Assembly: GCF_000024065.1 (NCBI RefSeq)
Contig: NC_013174.1
Location: forward strand, 2,232,001 to 2,296,000
From: Jonesia denitrificans DSM 20603
GTDB taxonomy: Bacteria > Actinomycetota > Actinomycetes > Actinomycetales > Cellulomonadaceae
Direction of reading: 5' to 3'
DNA length: 64,000 bases
Under the pieces are notes generated by a model. It did no database searches and was not told the origin of the DNA. It saw only the letters and a list, made by a program, of their open reading frames with translations. Made by a program: the position numbers and the translations under genes. This document shows positions 17,391 through 26,317 of this stretch, piece by piece (positions within the stretch are counted from its first letter, which is position 1; the number at the start of each line of letters is the position of its first letter).

Positions 17391-18230
17391 TCATTCCTCA
17401 CTGGTGTCTTCACCGGTGGTGTTCGATGTTCCAGCGTTGAGGACTGCGTCTTTGAGTAGTTGCGGGTCGGTCCAGTTGACGTTTGACCGTTCACCGTTGA
17501 TGTAGAGCGCTGGGGTTCCGAATCGTCCTTCTTCGTCACGCAGGGATTCATCGTTGAGGGTGATGGCCGATGCGGATTGGATGTACCGGACGTAGTCACC
17601 TTCCAGCATGCCATCGATGTGTTCGCTGGGAACACCGGCTGCTTGTGCGTAGGAACGCAGTTCTTCCTCGCTTTGTCCGGTGTTCTTGAAGTTTGCGAAC
17701 GTCATCTTGGCGAACTCCAGGGCGTGTTCTGGGGAGTTTTCTACCAGGTAGGCGAATGCTGACCCCATGGTGTCGGAGTATTGGGATTGCAAGACACCTA
17801 CGGGGTGCAAGCGCCATACCAGTTCCCCGTTGTCTGCTGATTCCTTGAGCCAGTCACCGTTGGTCATTTCGAAGTCAGCGCAGTGGGTGCACATGAAGTC
17901 GAGGTAGACATCAAGAACTGGTACGTCAGTGGGTGCCTCAGCTTGGAAGTTCCCGTTGTAGTAGGTGATGCCGCCATCTTCAGGGCTTGCGGCGGTGGGG
18001 ATAGTGACATCCTCGGGGAATTCGGTCATGTCGGAGCTGAGTTGGCTGGGTTGTTGCTGCAAGATGAACCATCCCACACCAACAACTGCAAGAACTCCGA
18101 TGAGGAGTGAGGCGAACAGCACGATTCGGGATCGGCGTTCCCGGCGCGCCTGTTCCTGCTGGAGAGCTTGTGCTTTCAGTCGTGCTTCTTCACGGCGGCT
18201 GAGGCCGTGTGAGGTGGGTGACGATGCCAT
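17391..18230 (-). CDS. Membrane-anchored DsbA-like thiol oxidoreductase
   Basis: The 279-residue protein has a charged, probably coiled-coil N-terminus (SRREEARLKAQALQQEQARR), one membrane helix at about 36-57, and an extracytoplasmic thioredoxin-fold domain with LDFMCTHCADFE, giving the active-site pair C114-T-H-C117. The cis-Pro loop is GTPALYINGE. It matches the actinobacterial DsbA/thioredoxin_4 group that introduces or rearranges disulfides in exported proteins. A dedicated VKOR or DsbB partner is not adjacent. It follows the kinase gene on the same strand after 125 bp and probably has its own promoter. Confidence 0.9.
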   Translation of the reverse strand: MASSPTSHGLSRREEARLKAQALQQEQARRERRSRIVLFASLLIGVLAVVGVGWFILQQQPSQLSSDMTEFPEDVTIPTAASPEDGGITYYNGNFQAEAPTDVPVLDVYLDFMCTHCADFEMTNGDWLKESADNGELVWRLHPVGVLQSQYSDTMGSAFAYLVENSPEHALEFAKMTFANFKNTGQSEEELRSYAQAAGVPSEHIDGMLEGDYVRYIQSASAITLNDESLRDEEGRFGTPALYINGERSNVNWTDPQLLKDAVLNAGTSNTTGEDTSEE

Positions 18231-18355
18231 AGTGTCGTGCTTTCCGTGTGGACGGCGTGTGGATACCGTCGTGGTTATGTGCGCTTGGTCGCATGCTAAC
18301 GACCCTATCTGGAGGTTGCCTGAACGCAGCGCCTCGCGAACTCACATGTGACTAT

Positions 18356-20209
18356 TTAGCGGAAGGATGGCGGGGTGGGAAGTGGCGCCCAATGAGGGTC
18401 GGCGCCTTGCGCCAGTAACGCCAGTGCATACCCGGCAATCACAATGACGATCAGCACAAAGACGGTGGTACCAAAAAGCTGTGGAATGAGACCACGGAAT
18501 ATTTCCCGCTGACCAGCCCGAGTCAACCTCGATACTGGCCCCCACCAGGTCAGCGCCAAAATCAGCGCCCCAGCCCCGACAAGGATCACCGAGTACACCC
18601 ACGCTGGTGGAACATCCCAGTCACCAAACTGGACTGTTTGAGAATCCACCGCCCACCACACTCCCCCAGCGATAACCAGAGCGCAACTGACTGCGACCGC
18701 AACATTAGGGATGAGGCCCAATGCTGCCCGAACAACCAGGAGCGGAGATTTCGCGACAAGGACGGCCCGCTCACGCCGTGTCACCCCTTTCACTTCACGC
18801 CGGAACTGGAAGGAATCCCACATGACCCCAACCGTGCGGGCCACAAGAAGCGCGAGAATCAACACCACGAGCGTCCACCCGGGACGTACGCTCCCCCACG
18901 CAATGAACGCGAGGCTCACCGCTATTGTCACGAAGGGGCGCGGTGCTGGGCTCGGGCGGGTGTACAGGTCCGGGGGTTGCGGCGGCGCAACAGGCGCATC
19001 GTTTGTTCCATAGACCTGCGGGTATCCACCCAAGGGTGGACCCGGAGGTTCCGGGCTCATTGGGGTGGCGGGGGTTGACCCAGGAGCAAATGACGGCGGT
19101 GCCTGCTGGTATGCGGGCTCCGTTGCGATGACTTGCGTGGGTTCCTCAAGGGGTTCTGGAGCAGGTGACGGGACGGTGAATGCGCGAGTATGACCGTCGT
19201 TGCTTGTCGATGTGTCGATCACCTCCGTGCGGGTACCGCCGCTGCCTGCTGTCCGCGGATCCCACGTGTCCGGTCCGTGACCTACCCCGATTTTGTCGGT
19301 ATATCCGGTCGGTCCTGCGGCAAAGGCTGCAAGTTGGTCAGAGTCGAGAACCTCGGTCGCTTCCACATCAGGGTGTGAGTCGTGGAAGATTTCTTCGGTG
19401 GGGCTGAGTGCCGCGTTGTGCAGTTCGTCGAGTACTTCTTGGGGTGTCCACCGGTGGTGTGGATCGACGGCGAGCGCCCCTCGCAGCGCCCAGGCAACGC
19501 GTTGGTCGAGCCCGTTGACGTCTGCTTTCCCTGCCATGGCTCGGGCGATCACTGATTGGAAGCTTCCTTCACCAAAGGGAAGTCTGCCGGTGGCAGCGAA
19601 GGCGAGGACGGCACCCCACCCCCACAAGTCTGAGCTTTGGGAGGGGGCTTGCCCGTTAACCAGTTCTGGGGCGAGGTAGCCGGGGGTTCCCATGACTAAC
19701 CCGGTGCGGGTGAGGCGGTGGTCTTCGAGCCCGTGGGCCAGGCCAAAGTCGATGAGGACGGGGCCGTGATCAGACATGATGATGTTGTTGGGTTTCATGT
19801 CTCGGTGGATGACGCCTGCCTCATGGACAGCCGCGAGAGCGTCATAGAGGTCCGTGGCGGTGTCGGCGAGTTGTTGGGAGGACAACGGCCCGTTGTCAGC
19901 GACCCAGGTGTCGAGGGTGGGGCCCTCGATGAGTTCATAGACGATGAACATTTCGTCGTCGTCAATCTCGAGGTCGAGCATGGCAGCGACGCTGGGGTGG
20001 TTGATTTTGCGTAGTGACGCGGCTTCTCGTTCGACTCGGGCTCGAAGTTCATCTTTTGGTAAAGAGTCAGTGCGCAGGAGTTTGAACGCGACGGGGTGCC
20101 CACCATCGTCGATGGCGCGGTACACCACACCCATTGCGCCCGCTCCCAGCGGATGCACGATGGTATATCCGCCTATTTGTGTGCCTGGTTCCAAGCCGAT
20201 TCGTTCCAT
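18356..20209 (-). CDS. Transmembrane Ser/Thr protein kinase
   Basis: A 617-residue Hanks-type kinase. The kinase domain (about 12-270) has the Gly loop LGAGAMGVVY (21-30), catalytic Lys43 in AFKLL, HRDMKPNN with D137, DFG at 154-156, and activation segment GTPGYLAPE (174-182). A ~150-residue Pro/Thr-rich juxtamembrane linker follows, then 4-6 hydrophobic segments fill the last ~190 residues (for example WTLVVLILALLVARTVGVMW and VFVLIVIVIAGYALALL). Unlike PknB it has no PASTA repeats, so any sensing is within the membrane. It is divergent from otsA. Substrates are unknown. Confidence 0.92.
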   Translation of the reverse strand: MERIGLEPGTQIGGYTIVHPLGAGAMGVVYRAIDDGGHPVAFKLLRTDSLPKDELRARVEREAASLRKINHPSVAAMLDLEIDDDEMFIVYELIEGPTLDTWVADNGPLSSQQLADTATDLYDALAAVHEAGVIHRDMKPNNIIMSDHGPVLIDFGLAHGLEDHRLTRTGLVMGTPGYLAPELVNGQAPSQSSDLWGWGAVLAFAATGRLPFGEGSFQSVIARAMAGKADVNGLDQRVAWALRGALAVDPHHRWTPQEVLDELHNAALSPTEEIFHDSHPDVEATEVLDSDQLAAFAAGPTGYTDKIGVGHGPDTWDPRTAGSGGTRTEVIDTSTSNDGHTRAFTVPSPAPEPLEEPTQVIATEPAYQQAPPSFAPGSTPATPMSPEPPGPPLGGYPQVYGTNDAPVAPPQPPDLYTRPSPAPRPFVTIAVSLAFIAWGSVRPGWTLVVLILALLVARTVGVMWDSFQFRREVKGVTRRERAVLVAKSPLLVVRAALGLIPNVAVAVSCALVIAGGVWWAVDSQTVQFGDWDVPPAWVYSVILVGAGALILALTWWGPVSRLTRAGQREIFRGLIPQLFGTTVFVLIVIVIAGYALALLAQGADPHWAPLPTPPSFR

Positions 20210-20308
20210 GCCTCAACGTTATGCGTTCGAATGTGAAATTTCCCTGCTCGACAAGCAAAAGAGCTGCGTTCTCGGTACAGTACAGGTGGATTGAGGAGTT
20301 GGTAAAAC

Positions 20309-21808
20309 ATGAGTACAACTGGATTTGACCTTGTTGTGGTGTCTAACCGCCTACCTGTGGACATGCAGCAAGATGCCTCTGGTGCTATCTCGTGGACCCG
20401 GTCCCCTGGGGGGCTTGTGACCGCGCTGGATCCCATTATGAAGGGTGCGGAGGGCGCGTGGGTGGGGTGGAGTGGTGCACCAGATTTTGCGCCTGAACCT
20501 TTCGATGCGGACGGAACTTTTTTGGTTCCTGTTCCGCTCAGCGAGGGCGAGATTCAGCGGTATTACGAGGGTTTCTCTAACGACACATTATGGCCTCTTT
20601 ACCACGATGTGATTACGCCTCCGGCCTATCACCGAACGTGGTGGGACTCATATCGGGCTGTTAATGAACGATTCGCGGAAGCTGCGGTTGCGCAGGCTGC
20701 CGAGGGTGCAACGATTTGGGTTCATGACTATCAGTTGCAACTTGTTCCAGCACTGATCCGTCAGCTCCGACCCGATGTGCGTATTGGTTATTTCCATCAC
20801 ATTCCGTTCCCTCCGTTTGAACTGTTCCAGCAACTTCCGTGGCGGCGCCAGGTCATCGATGGTTTGTTGGGTGCTGATGTTGTTGGTTTCCAACGCCGCT
20901 CTGACGCCACGAACTTCATGAACTGCGTCCGCCGCCTCACCGCTGTCAAACCACGCACTAACATTTTCTCTGTCCATTCCGACAACGGGGCGCGCCGCCT
21001 TGTCAAAGCCGCCGCGTTCCCCATCTCCATCGATTCCCACTCTTTTGACCGTCTCGCACACACTGATGCGGTGAAGAAACGCGCGGAGGAAATCCGCAGC
21101 GACCTAGGGGACCCCGACGTCATCATGCTTGGGGTAGACCGTCTGGACTACACCAAGGGCATTCGTCACCGCATCAAGGCGTATGGGGAAATCCTTGAAG
21201 ACGGACGCATCGATGCGGCAAGCACCACCCTTATCCAGGTAGCAAGCCCGTCCAGAGAGAACGTCAAAGCGTACCGCGACCTGCGCCAACAGGTAGAGAT
21301 TCTGGTGGGCAGGATTAACGGTGAGTACGGTGAAATAGGTCATTCCACTATTCATTACCTTCACCATTCCTACCCCCAAGACGAAATGGCGGCCCTTTAC
21401 TTGGCCGCTGACGTCATGCTTGTCACCTCACTACGAGACGGCATGAACCTCGTCGCGAAGGAATATGTGGCAGCTCGTCACGACCTCGGTGGTGCGCTGG
21501 TCCTGTCAGAATTCACGGGCGCAGCAGACGAACTCGGCGGCGCAATCCTTGTCAACCCACATGACATTGACGGAATGAAGGACGCGATCGTCCACGCAGC
21601 GAACATGCCATCCGCCGAAGCACGGCGCCGTATGCGCCGCTTGCGCAGAAAAGTCATGCACGACGACGTCAACAAGTGGGCACATAACTTCCTTGCGTCC
21701 CTCGAGGACATCGGGCAACGCAACGAGCACAACGGAGCGTACGCACCCACTGTCACCTCCGCCGCTGAACCTGTTCCCGCTGGCAGCACCGCAGGAGGCG
21801 CATCGTGA
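20309..21808 (+). CDS. otsA: Trehalose-6-phosphate synthase
   Basis: A 499-residue GT20 glycosyltransferase, which joins glucose from UDP-glucose (or ADP-glucose) to glucose-6-phosphate. Signature parts are VVSNRLPVD at the N-terminus, SPGGLVTALDP, VHDYQLQLVP, GYFHHIPFPPFELF, GVDRLDYTKGI and SLRDGMNLVAKEYVA. ATG 20309 follows a GAGGAG ribosome site. It overlaps otsB by 4 bp (coupled translation). Trehalose protects against osmotic and desiccation stress. A -10-like TACAGT lies about 30 bases upstream. Confidence 0.97.
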   Translation: MSTTGFDLVVVSNRLPVDMQQDASGAISWTRSPGGLVTALDPIMKGAEGAWVGWSGAPDFAPEPFDADGTFLVPVPLSEGEIQRYYEGFSNDTLWPLYHDVITPPAYHRTWWDSYRAVNERFAEAAVAQAAEGATIWVHDYQLQLVPALIRQLRPDVRIGYFHHIPFPPFELFQQLPWRRQVIDGLLGADVVGFQRRSDATNFMNCVRRLTAVKPRTNIFSVHSDNGARRLVKAAAFPISIDSHSFDRLAHTDAVKKRAEEIRSDLGDPDVIMLGVDRLDYTKGIRHRIKAYGEILEDGRIDAASTTLIQVASPSRENVKAYRDLRQQVEILVGRINGEYGEIGHSTIHYLHHSYPQDEMAALYLAADVMLVTSLRDGMNLVAKEYVAARHDLGGALVLSEFTGAADELGGAILVNPHDIDGMKDAIVHAANMPSAEARRRMRRLRRKVMHDDVNKWAHNFLASLEDIGQRNEHNGAYAPTVTSAAEPVPAGSTAGGAS

Positions 21809-22611
21809 GTCACACTGACCACTTTGTCACCCTCAACCCAACCCTCACCGCCGCTCTTGACAGCTTCAGCAGCACGCGTCCGCTTCTACTCGCGTCAGAC
21901 TTCGACGGCGTCCTCGCCCCACTGGTGGACAACCCCAAAGACTCGCGCATGCAAGAAGAGTCAGCGGCAGCACTCGCCCGGATCACCGGGCAGGACGGCA
22001 TCACCGTTGCCCTTGTCTCTGGACGAGCAATTGCTGACCTCCATGCACTCGCCCACCCGCAGCCCGGTACCATCCTCATCGGGTCACACGGGGCAGAACG
22101 CGGTCACGTCAACGCTGATGGCAGTCTCCACCATGACGAAACACCGTTGCCTGACAGTGCCCAAGAACGTCTGGAAGCGCTCGAAGACTACGCGGAGGCC
22201 CTCGCCGCAACAACACGCGGAGCATGGATCGAACACAAACCCACCGCAGTGGTCCTCCATACCCGCCTCGCCGACCCTGACGAAGCACAACGAGTGAACC
22301 AAGCCCTCCACAGTTGGGCACACGACTCTCGCTTGCACGTCATGACCGGTCACAATGTCGTCGAAGTCTCCGTTCTCAAAGCAACAAAAGGTGATGCAGT
22401 GACCGCGCTTCGCCACGAGCTTCAGGCGCGCAGTGTCCTCTACCTTGGTGATGACGTCACCGATGAAACAGTGTTTGCCACCCTTGGTTCCTCAGACGTC
22501 TCCATTAAAGTCGGATCCGGGGACACACGCGCTGTCCATCGGGTGAACTCCCCACAGGAAGTCTCATTCACACTCACCCACATTGCTGATAGAGTGAACG
22601 CGGATCACTAA
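21805..22611 (+). CDS. otsB: Trehalose-6-phosphate phosphatase
   Basis: A 268-residue HAD-superfamily phosphatase: the nucleophile motif is LLASDFDGVLAPL (D32, D34), motif II is VALVSGR, and motif IV is VLYLGDDVTDETVF. It removes the phosphate from trehalose-6-phosphate made by the upstream OtsA, with which it overlaps by 4 bp. The cap region contains ERLEALEDYAEALA and IEHKPTAVVLH, as in OtsB. The start is GTG at 21805. Confidence 0.96.
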   Translation: MSHTDHFVTLNPTLTAALDSFSSTRPLLLASDFDGVLAPLVDNPKDSRMQEESAAALARITGQDGITVALVSGRAIADLHALAHPQPGTILIGSHGAERGHVNADGSLHHDETPLPDSAQERLEALEDYAEALAATTRGAWIEHKPTAVVLHTRLADPDEAQRVNQALHSWAHDSRLHVMTGHNVVEVSVLKATKGDAVTALRHELQARSVLYLGDDVTDETVFATLGSSDVSIKVGSGDTRAVHRVNSPQEVSFTLTHIADRVNADH

Positions 22612-22640
22612 CTGTGGGACATTACACAGCATCACGCTGA

Positions 22641-22707
22641 TGTGAATCACAGTGTGGCCACACAACTCAAGAAGAGTGTCAACGCGGACACGTCCTCACA
22701 CAGTGTG
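22641..22707. promoter_or_regulatory. Cluster of three palindromes before the sugar-ABC ATPase gene
   Basis: TGTGAATCACA (22641-22651), GTGTGGCCACAC (22652-22663) and CACACAGTGTG (22697-22707) are each perfect palindromes in the 168-bp gap before the ATPase gene. All share a TGTG/CACA half-site. They look like operator sites, regulator unknown. A 6-bp CCGGCA/TGCCGG hairpin (22743-22760) lies in the leader just before the ribosome site. Confidence 0.45.
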
Positions 22708-22779
22708 CGGACAACGCGTGCGCACCCATCACAACGGATCGTCCGGCACGTACCTGCCGGTGAAGGGATGTAGCACATC

Positions 22780-23880
22780 ATGGCTACCGTTACATACGAC
22801 CACGCCAGCCGGATCTACCCCGGGACCGAACGTCCCGCAGTAGACCAACTCAACCTCCACATCGAAGACGGCGAGTTTCTTGTTCTCGTGGGTCCTTCCG
22901 GGTGTGGTAAGTCCACCTCGCTGCGTATGCTCGCAGGTCTCGAAGACGTCAACCAAGGTCGCATCCTCATTGGTGACCGCGACGTCACCGACGTTCAGCC
23001 CAAAGACCGTGACATCGCCATGGTGTTCCAGAACTACGCGCTGTACCCACACATGACCGTGGCTGACAACATGGGCTTCGCTCTCAAAATCGCTGGCACC
23101 CCCAAAGACGAAATCCGCAAGCGCGTTGAGGAAGCAGCAAAGATCCTCGACCTCACTGAGTACCTTGACCGCAAGCCCAAGGCACTCTCAGGTGGTCAGC
23201 GTCAGCGTGTCGCTATGGGCCGCGCCATCGTGCGTCAGCCTCAGGTGTTCCTCATGGACGAGCCGCTGTCCAACCTGGACGCCAAGCTGCGTGTTCAAAC
23301 CCGTACGCAGATCGCATCGCTGCAGCGTCGTCTGGGTGTCACCACCGTGTACGTGACCCACGACCAGACTGAAGCTCTCACCATGGGTGACCGCATCGCA
23401 GTGCTCAAAGACGGTGTGCTCCAGCAAGTTGGTACCCCCCGAGAAATGTACGACACTCCTAACAACGTGTTCGTTGCTGGCTTCATCGGCTCCCCAGCCA
23501 TGAACCTGGGCACCTACCGCGTCGACAACGGTGTTGCACAAATCGGTGACGCACGCCTGCCCATCACCCGTGATGCTGTTGCTGGTCTCACCGACGCTGA
23601 CAAGGGCGAAGTCACGATCGGGTTCCGTCCCGAATCACTTGAGCTCGTGTCACCATCGGACCCATCCGCTCTTGCCATCCAGGTGAACATCGTCGAAGAA
23701 CTCGGTTCCGACGCGTACGTCTACGGCACACTGAAGACCGGCAACGGCGACCAAGACGTCATCATCCGTGTCAACCCACGCACCGCACCTGACAAGGGCG
23801 AATTCATCCACGCTGCGATCAAGCCTGGAAACGAACACGTCTTCTCACCAAGCTCCGGTGCACGCCTCGCAACCATCTGA
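22780..23880 (+). CDS. Sugar ABC transporter ATPase (UgpC/MsiK/MalK type), stand-alone
   Basis: A 366-residue CUT1-family ATP-binding subunit. The nucleotide-binding domain has Walker [12 protein letters not shown] loop MVFQNYALYPHMTV, signature LSGGQRQRVAMGRA, Walker B VFLMDEPLSNLDAKL and the H loop VYVTHDQTEALTMGD. Residues from about 240 onward form the MalK-like OB-fold regulatory domain. No permease or binding-protein gene is adjacent, as in Streptomyces MsiK, a shared ATPase serving several sugar importers. It likely energises the 30-33 kb importer, which lacks one. A GAAGGGA site precedes ATG 22780. Confidence 0.95.
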   Translation: MATVTYDHASRIYPGTERPAVDQLNLHIEDGEFLVLVGPSGCGKSTSLRMLAGLEDVNQGRILIGDRDVTDVQPKDRDIAMVFQNYALYPHMTVADNMGFALKIAGTPKDEIRKRVEEAAKILDLTEYLDRKPKALSGGQRQRVAMGRAIVRQPQVFLMDEPLSNLDAKLRVQTRTQIASLQRRLGVTTVYVTHDQTEALTMGDRIAVLKDGVLQQVGTPREMYDTPNNVFVAGFIGSPAMNLGTYRVDNGVAQIGDARLPITRDAVAGLTDADKGEVTIGFRPESLELVSPSDPSALAIQVNIVEELGSDAYVYGTLKTGNGDQDVIIRVNPRTAPDKGEFIHAAIKPGNEHVFSPSSGARLATI

Positions 23881-23905
23881 TCGACTGCACACCACGCACC
23901 ACTAA

Positions 23906-23942
23906 CTGTGGGCAGGCTCCTCATGTGAGGGCCTGCCCACAG
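23906..23942 (+). terminator. Terminator after the ATPase gene
   Basis: CTGTGGGCAGGC (23906-23917) pairs with GCCTGCCCACAG (23931-23942); an inner CCTC/GAGG extends the stem around ATGT. It lies 25 bp past the stop. Confidence 0.85.
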
Positions 23943-23994
23943 TCGCATTCCACACAGTCACTGTGCCGCCAGCCGTGTCCTCGATGAGCAGCCG

Positions 23995-24000
23995 TAGAAT
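23995..24000 (+). promoter_or_regulatory. -10 element for the DUF4032 gene
   Basis: TAGAAT, near the consensus, lies 30 bases before the GTG at 24031 and just after the preceding terminator, so this gene should have its own promoter. AGGAGA then serves as ribosome site. Confidence 0.55.
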
Positions 24001-24030
24001 GACAGTGGACACCAACCCCAGGAGACACCC

Positions 24031-25272
24031 GTGCCACAATCCCTCCAAATCACTGCAGCCAAACCAGACCCGGCGTTGCTCTCGCTGCCGTGGGACATCC
24101 CCCTCGAAGACTGGCCCACTGATGTCCTTGCTGCACTCCCCCGAGGGATTTCCCGACACGTCGTCCGATTCGTGCGCCTTCGAGACCAGGTCATCGCCAT
24201 CAAAGAGATCGGTGAGACAGTCGCCTTCAATGAATACGAACTCTTACGTCAGTTGTCCCGTACCGACGTGCCCTCCGTTGAGCCCGTCGGTGTCATCACT
24301 GGGCGCACCGACAAAAACGGAGAACGGCTTGAAGCGTGCCTCATCACCAAACACCTCGCGTTTTCCCTGCCCTACCGGTCCCTGTTCAGCCAGAACCTTC
24401 AACCCGACACGGCGACGCGACTCATCGACGCACTGACTGTCCTCATGGTGCGCCTCCACCTCATCGGCTTCTACTGGGGCGACGTCTCCCTGTCGAACAC
24501 GCTGTTCCGGCGGGACGCGGAGACATTCGCCGCATGGCTAGTCGACGCCGAAACCGGGCAGTTGCACCCCAAACTCTCTGACGGTCAACGCAACTACGAC
24601 ATCGACCTGGCACGCACCAACATCATTGGTGAACTCATGGACCTTCAAGCCGGTGAGTTCCTCGACGAAGACGAAGACGTCATCGAAATCGGTAACCAAC
24701 TGCACCGCAGGTACCACGAACTATGGGCAGCATTGCACGACGTCGAAACATTTGATGCGGACGAAACCTGGCGCGTTGAAGCACACATCGAATACTTGAA
24801 CTCCCTTGGGTTTGACGTTGATGAGCTAGAGATGACCACTGATATTGACGGGACCACTGTCATGATCCAACCCAAAGTCGTTGACGCAGGTCACCATTCG
24901 CGCCGCCTCATGCACCTCACTGGGCTTGACGTACAAGAAAACCAGGCGCGACGGCTCCTCAACGATCTTGAGTCATTCCGAGCAGCAACAGAACGCCAAA
25001 ATGACGACATTGAATTCGTCGCACACGACTGGCTGGCCACCGTCTTCGAGCCCACCATTCAAGCTGTTCCTAAAGATCTCCGCAAAAAACTTGAGCCCGC
25101 GCAGCTTTTCCACGAAATTCTCGACCACCGGTGGTTCATCTCCGAGCAACAACACCGTGATGTCCCCATGCCCGAAGTTGTGGACTCCTACGTCACGAAC
25201 GTCCTGCACAATCGGCCTGATGAACTCGCGGTCCTTGGACTCGACCCTCAAGACGCCGACCTCCAAGACTAA
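24031..25272 (+). CDS. DUF4032 kinase-like protein
   Basis: The 413-residue protein has an N-terminal kinase-like half: VIAIKEIGETVAFNEYELLRQL recalls the ATP-anchoring Lys-Glu pair, GFYWGDVSLSNTLFRR resembles the catalytic loop of LPS-kinase/aminoglycoside-kinase folds, and WLVDAETGQ takes the DFG place. The C-terminal half (about 220-413) is the DUF4032 domain, with ALHDVETFDADETWRVEAHIEYLNSLGFD split across its start. Whether it phosphorylates anything is unknown. GTG 24031 follows a good AGGAGA. The gene is flanked by a terminator and convergent rlmB, so it is probably monocistronic. Confidence 0.85.
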   Translation: MPQSLQITAAKPDPALLSLPWDIPLEDWPTDVLAALPRGISRHVVRFVRLRDQVIAIKEIGETVAFNEYELLRQLSRTDVPSVEPVGVITGRTDKNGERLEACLITKHLAFSLPYRSLFSQNLQPDTATRLIDALTVLMVRLHLIGFYWGDVSLSNTLFRRDAETFAAWLVDAETGQLHPKLSDGQRNYDIDLARTNIIGELMDLQAGEFLDEDEDVIEIGNQLHRRYHELWAALHDVETFDADETWRVEAHIEYLNSLGFDVDELEMTTDIDGTTVMIQPKVVDAGHHSRRLMHLTGLDVQENQARRLLNDLESFRAATERQNDDIEFVAHDWLATVFEPTIQAVPKDLRKKLEPAQLFHEILDHRWFISEQQHRDVPMPEVVDSYVTNVLHNRPDELAVLGLDPQDADLQD

Positions 25273-25297
25273 GTCGAGGTGTCCACAACTTCACCAA

Positions 25298-26278
25298 TTA
25301 TGCTGACGCGTCTTCGCTCCGCGCAGCTGCAACCTCATATAACGTGATGCCTGCCGCCACAGCAGCGTTCAAGGACTCAACGGTTGTTGAGATAGGGATC
25401 GCAGCAATAGCATCACAGGTTTCGCGTACCAAACGCGATAGCCCTTTGCCTTCTGAACCCACAACAAGAACCAGCGGGTCAGCAGCGAAGGGAAGGTCAC
25501 GAACCGAGGAATCAGCATCCCCATCCAACCCGACCACAAAACACCCTGACTTCTTCAAAGCTTCCAACGACCGCACCAGGTTCGTCACCCGAGCAACCGG
25601 GACACGGGCGGCAGCGCCCGCGGATACTTTCCACGCAGACGCGGTCATCCCAGCGGCTCGGCGCTCAGGAACAATCACACCGTGCGCGCCAAAAGCACCT
25701 CCCGCTCGCAGGATCGCACCAAGGTTTCGTGGGTCGGTCACTGAATCAAGAGCGATCAACAACGGCGCCTGCCCCTTTGAAGCCGCAGCATCAAGAAGGT
25801 CATCAACCTCGAGATACTCATAGGCAGGCACACCCATCGCAACGCCTTGGTGAACGGACCCATCCGTGAGTTCATCAAGTTCCGGACGGGTCGCCTCGAC
25901 CACAGCAATACCGCGCTCTGTAGCGATCTCAAGGATCTCTTTCGTGCGGTCATCATGGTCAAGCCGCGAAGCCACATACAAACGGTCTGCTGGCATATCT
26001 GAACGCAACGCCTCAACGATAGCGTTACGTCCCGCAATCACCTCAACCGCGCGAGACCCTGACCTGTTCGTCCGGCGTTGCGCATGCTTTTCTTGCGCAG
26101 CCTCAAGCTTCTCACGGGCCTCTTTACGTTTCCCTGCGGGGTGCCAGGACCTATCCTCCGCACGCGGGGTTGCACCACGACCTGCTAACCCACGCCGACG
26201 ATTTCCTCCACTTCCTTTAACCTGTGCTTTTTTGTTGTCTTTACGCACCGCACCGCGGCGCTGTGAGTTTCCAGCCAT
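25298..26278 (-). CDS. rlmB: 23S rRNA 2'-O-methyltransferase (RlmB/TrmH family)
   Basis: A ~326-residue SPOUT methyltransferase. The first ~85 residues are very basic (GNRRRGLAGRG, AGKRKEAREKLEAAQ), a typical actinobacterial extension that probably contacts rRNA. The SpoU substrate-binding domain starts AVEVIAGRNAIVEALRS, and the catalytic domain has LDSVTDPRNLGAILRAGGAFG (motif 1), VVGSEGKGLSRLVRETCD (motif 2) and IPISTTVESLNAAVAAGITLYE (motif 3). RlmB methylates G2251 of 23S rRNA in E. coli; the exact base here is inferred. ATG 26278 was preferred because AAGAG lies 8 bases upstream. It follows cysS by 39 bp, a conserved pair. Confidence 0.94.
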   Translation of the reverse strand: MAGNSQRRGAVRKDNKKAQVKGSGGNRRRGLAGRGATPRAEDRSWHPAGKRKEAREKLEAAQEKHAQRRTNRSGSRAVEVIAGRNAIVEALRSDMPADRLYVASRLDHDDRTKEILEIATERGIAVVEATRPELDELTDGSVHQGVAMGVPAYEYLEVDDLLDAAASKGQAPLLIALDSVTDPRNLGAILRAGGAFGAHGVIVPERRAAGMTASAWKVSAGAAARVPVARVTNLVRSLEALKKSGCFVVGLDGDADSSVRDLPFAADPLVLVVGSEGKGLSRLVRETCDAIAAIPISTTVESLNAAVAAGITLYEVAAARSEDASA

Positions 26279-26317
26279 ATCAGGCACTCTTCTTTCGTGA
26301 CGTTCATGGATAAAGGG

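Noticed and set aside
22641-22651. TGTGAATCACA as a CRP-type site
   Set aside because: CRP sites need six bases between TGTGA and TCACA; here there is one. It is listed only as an unassigned palindrome.
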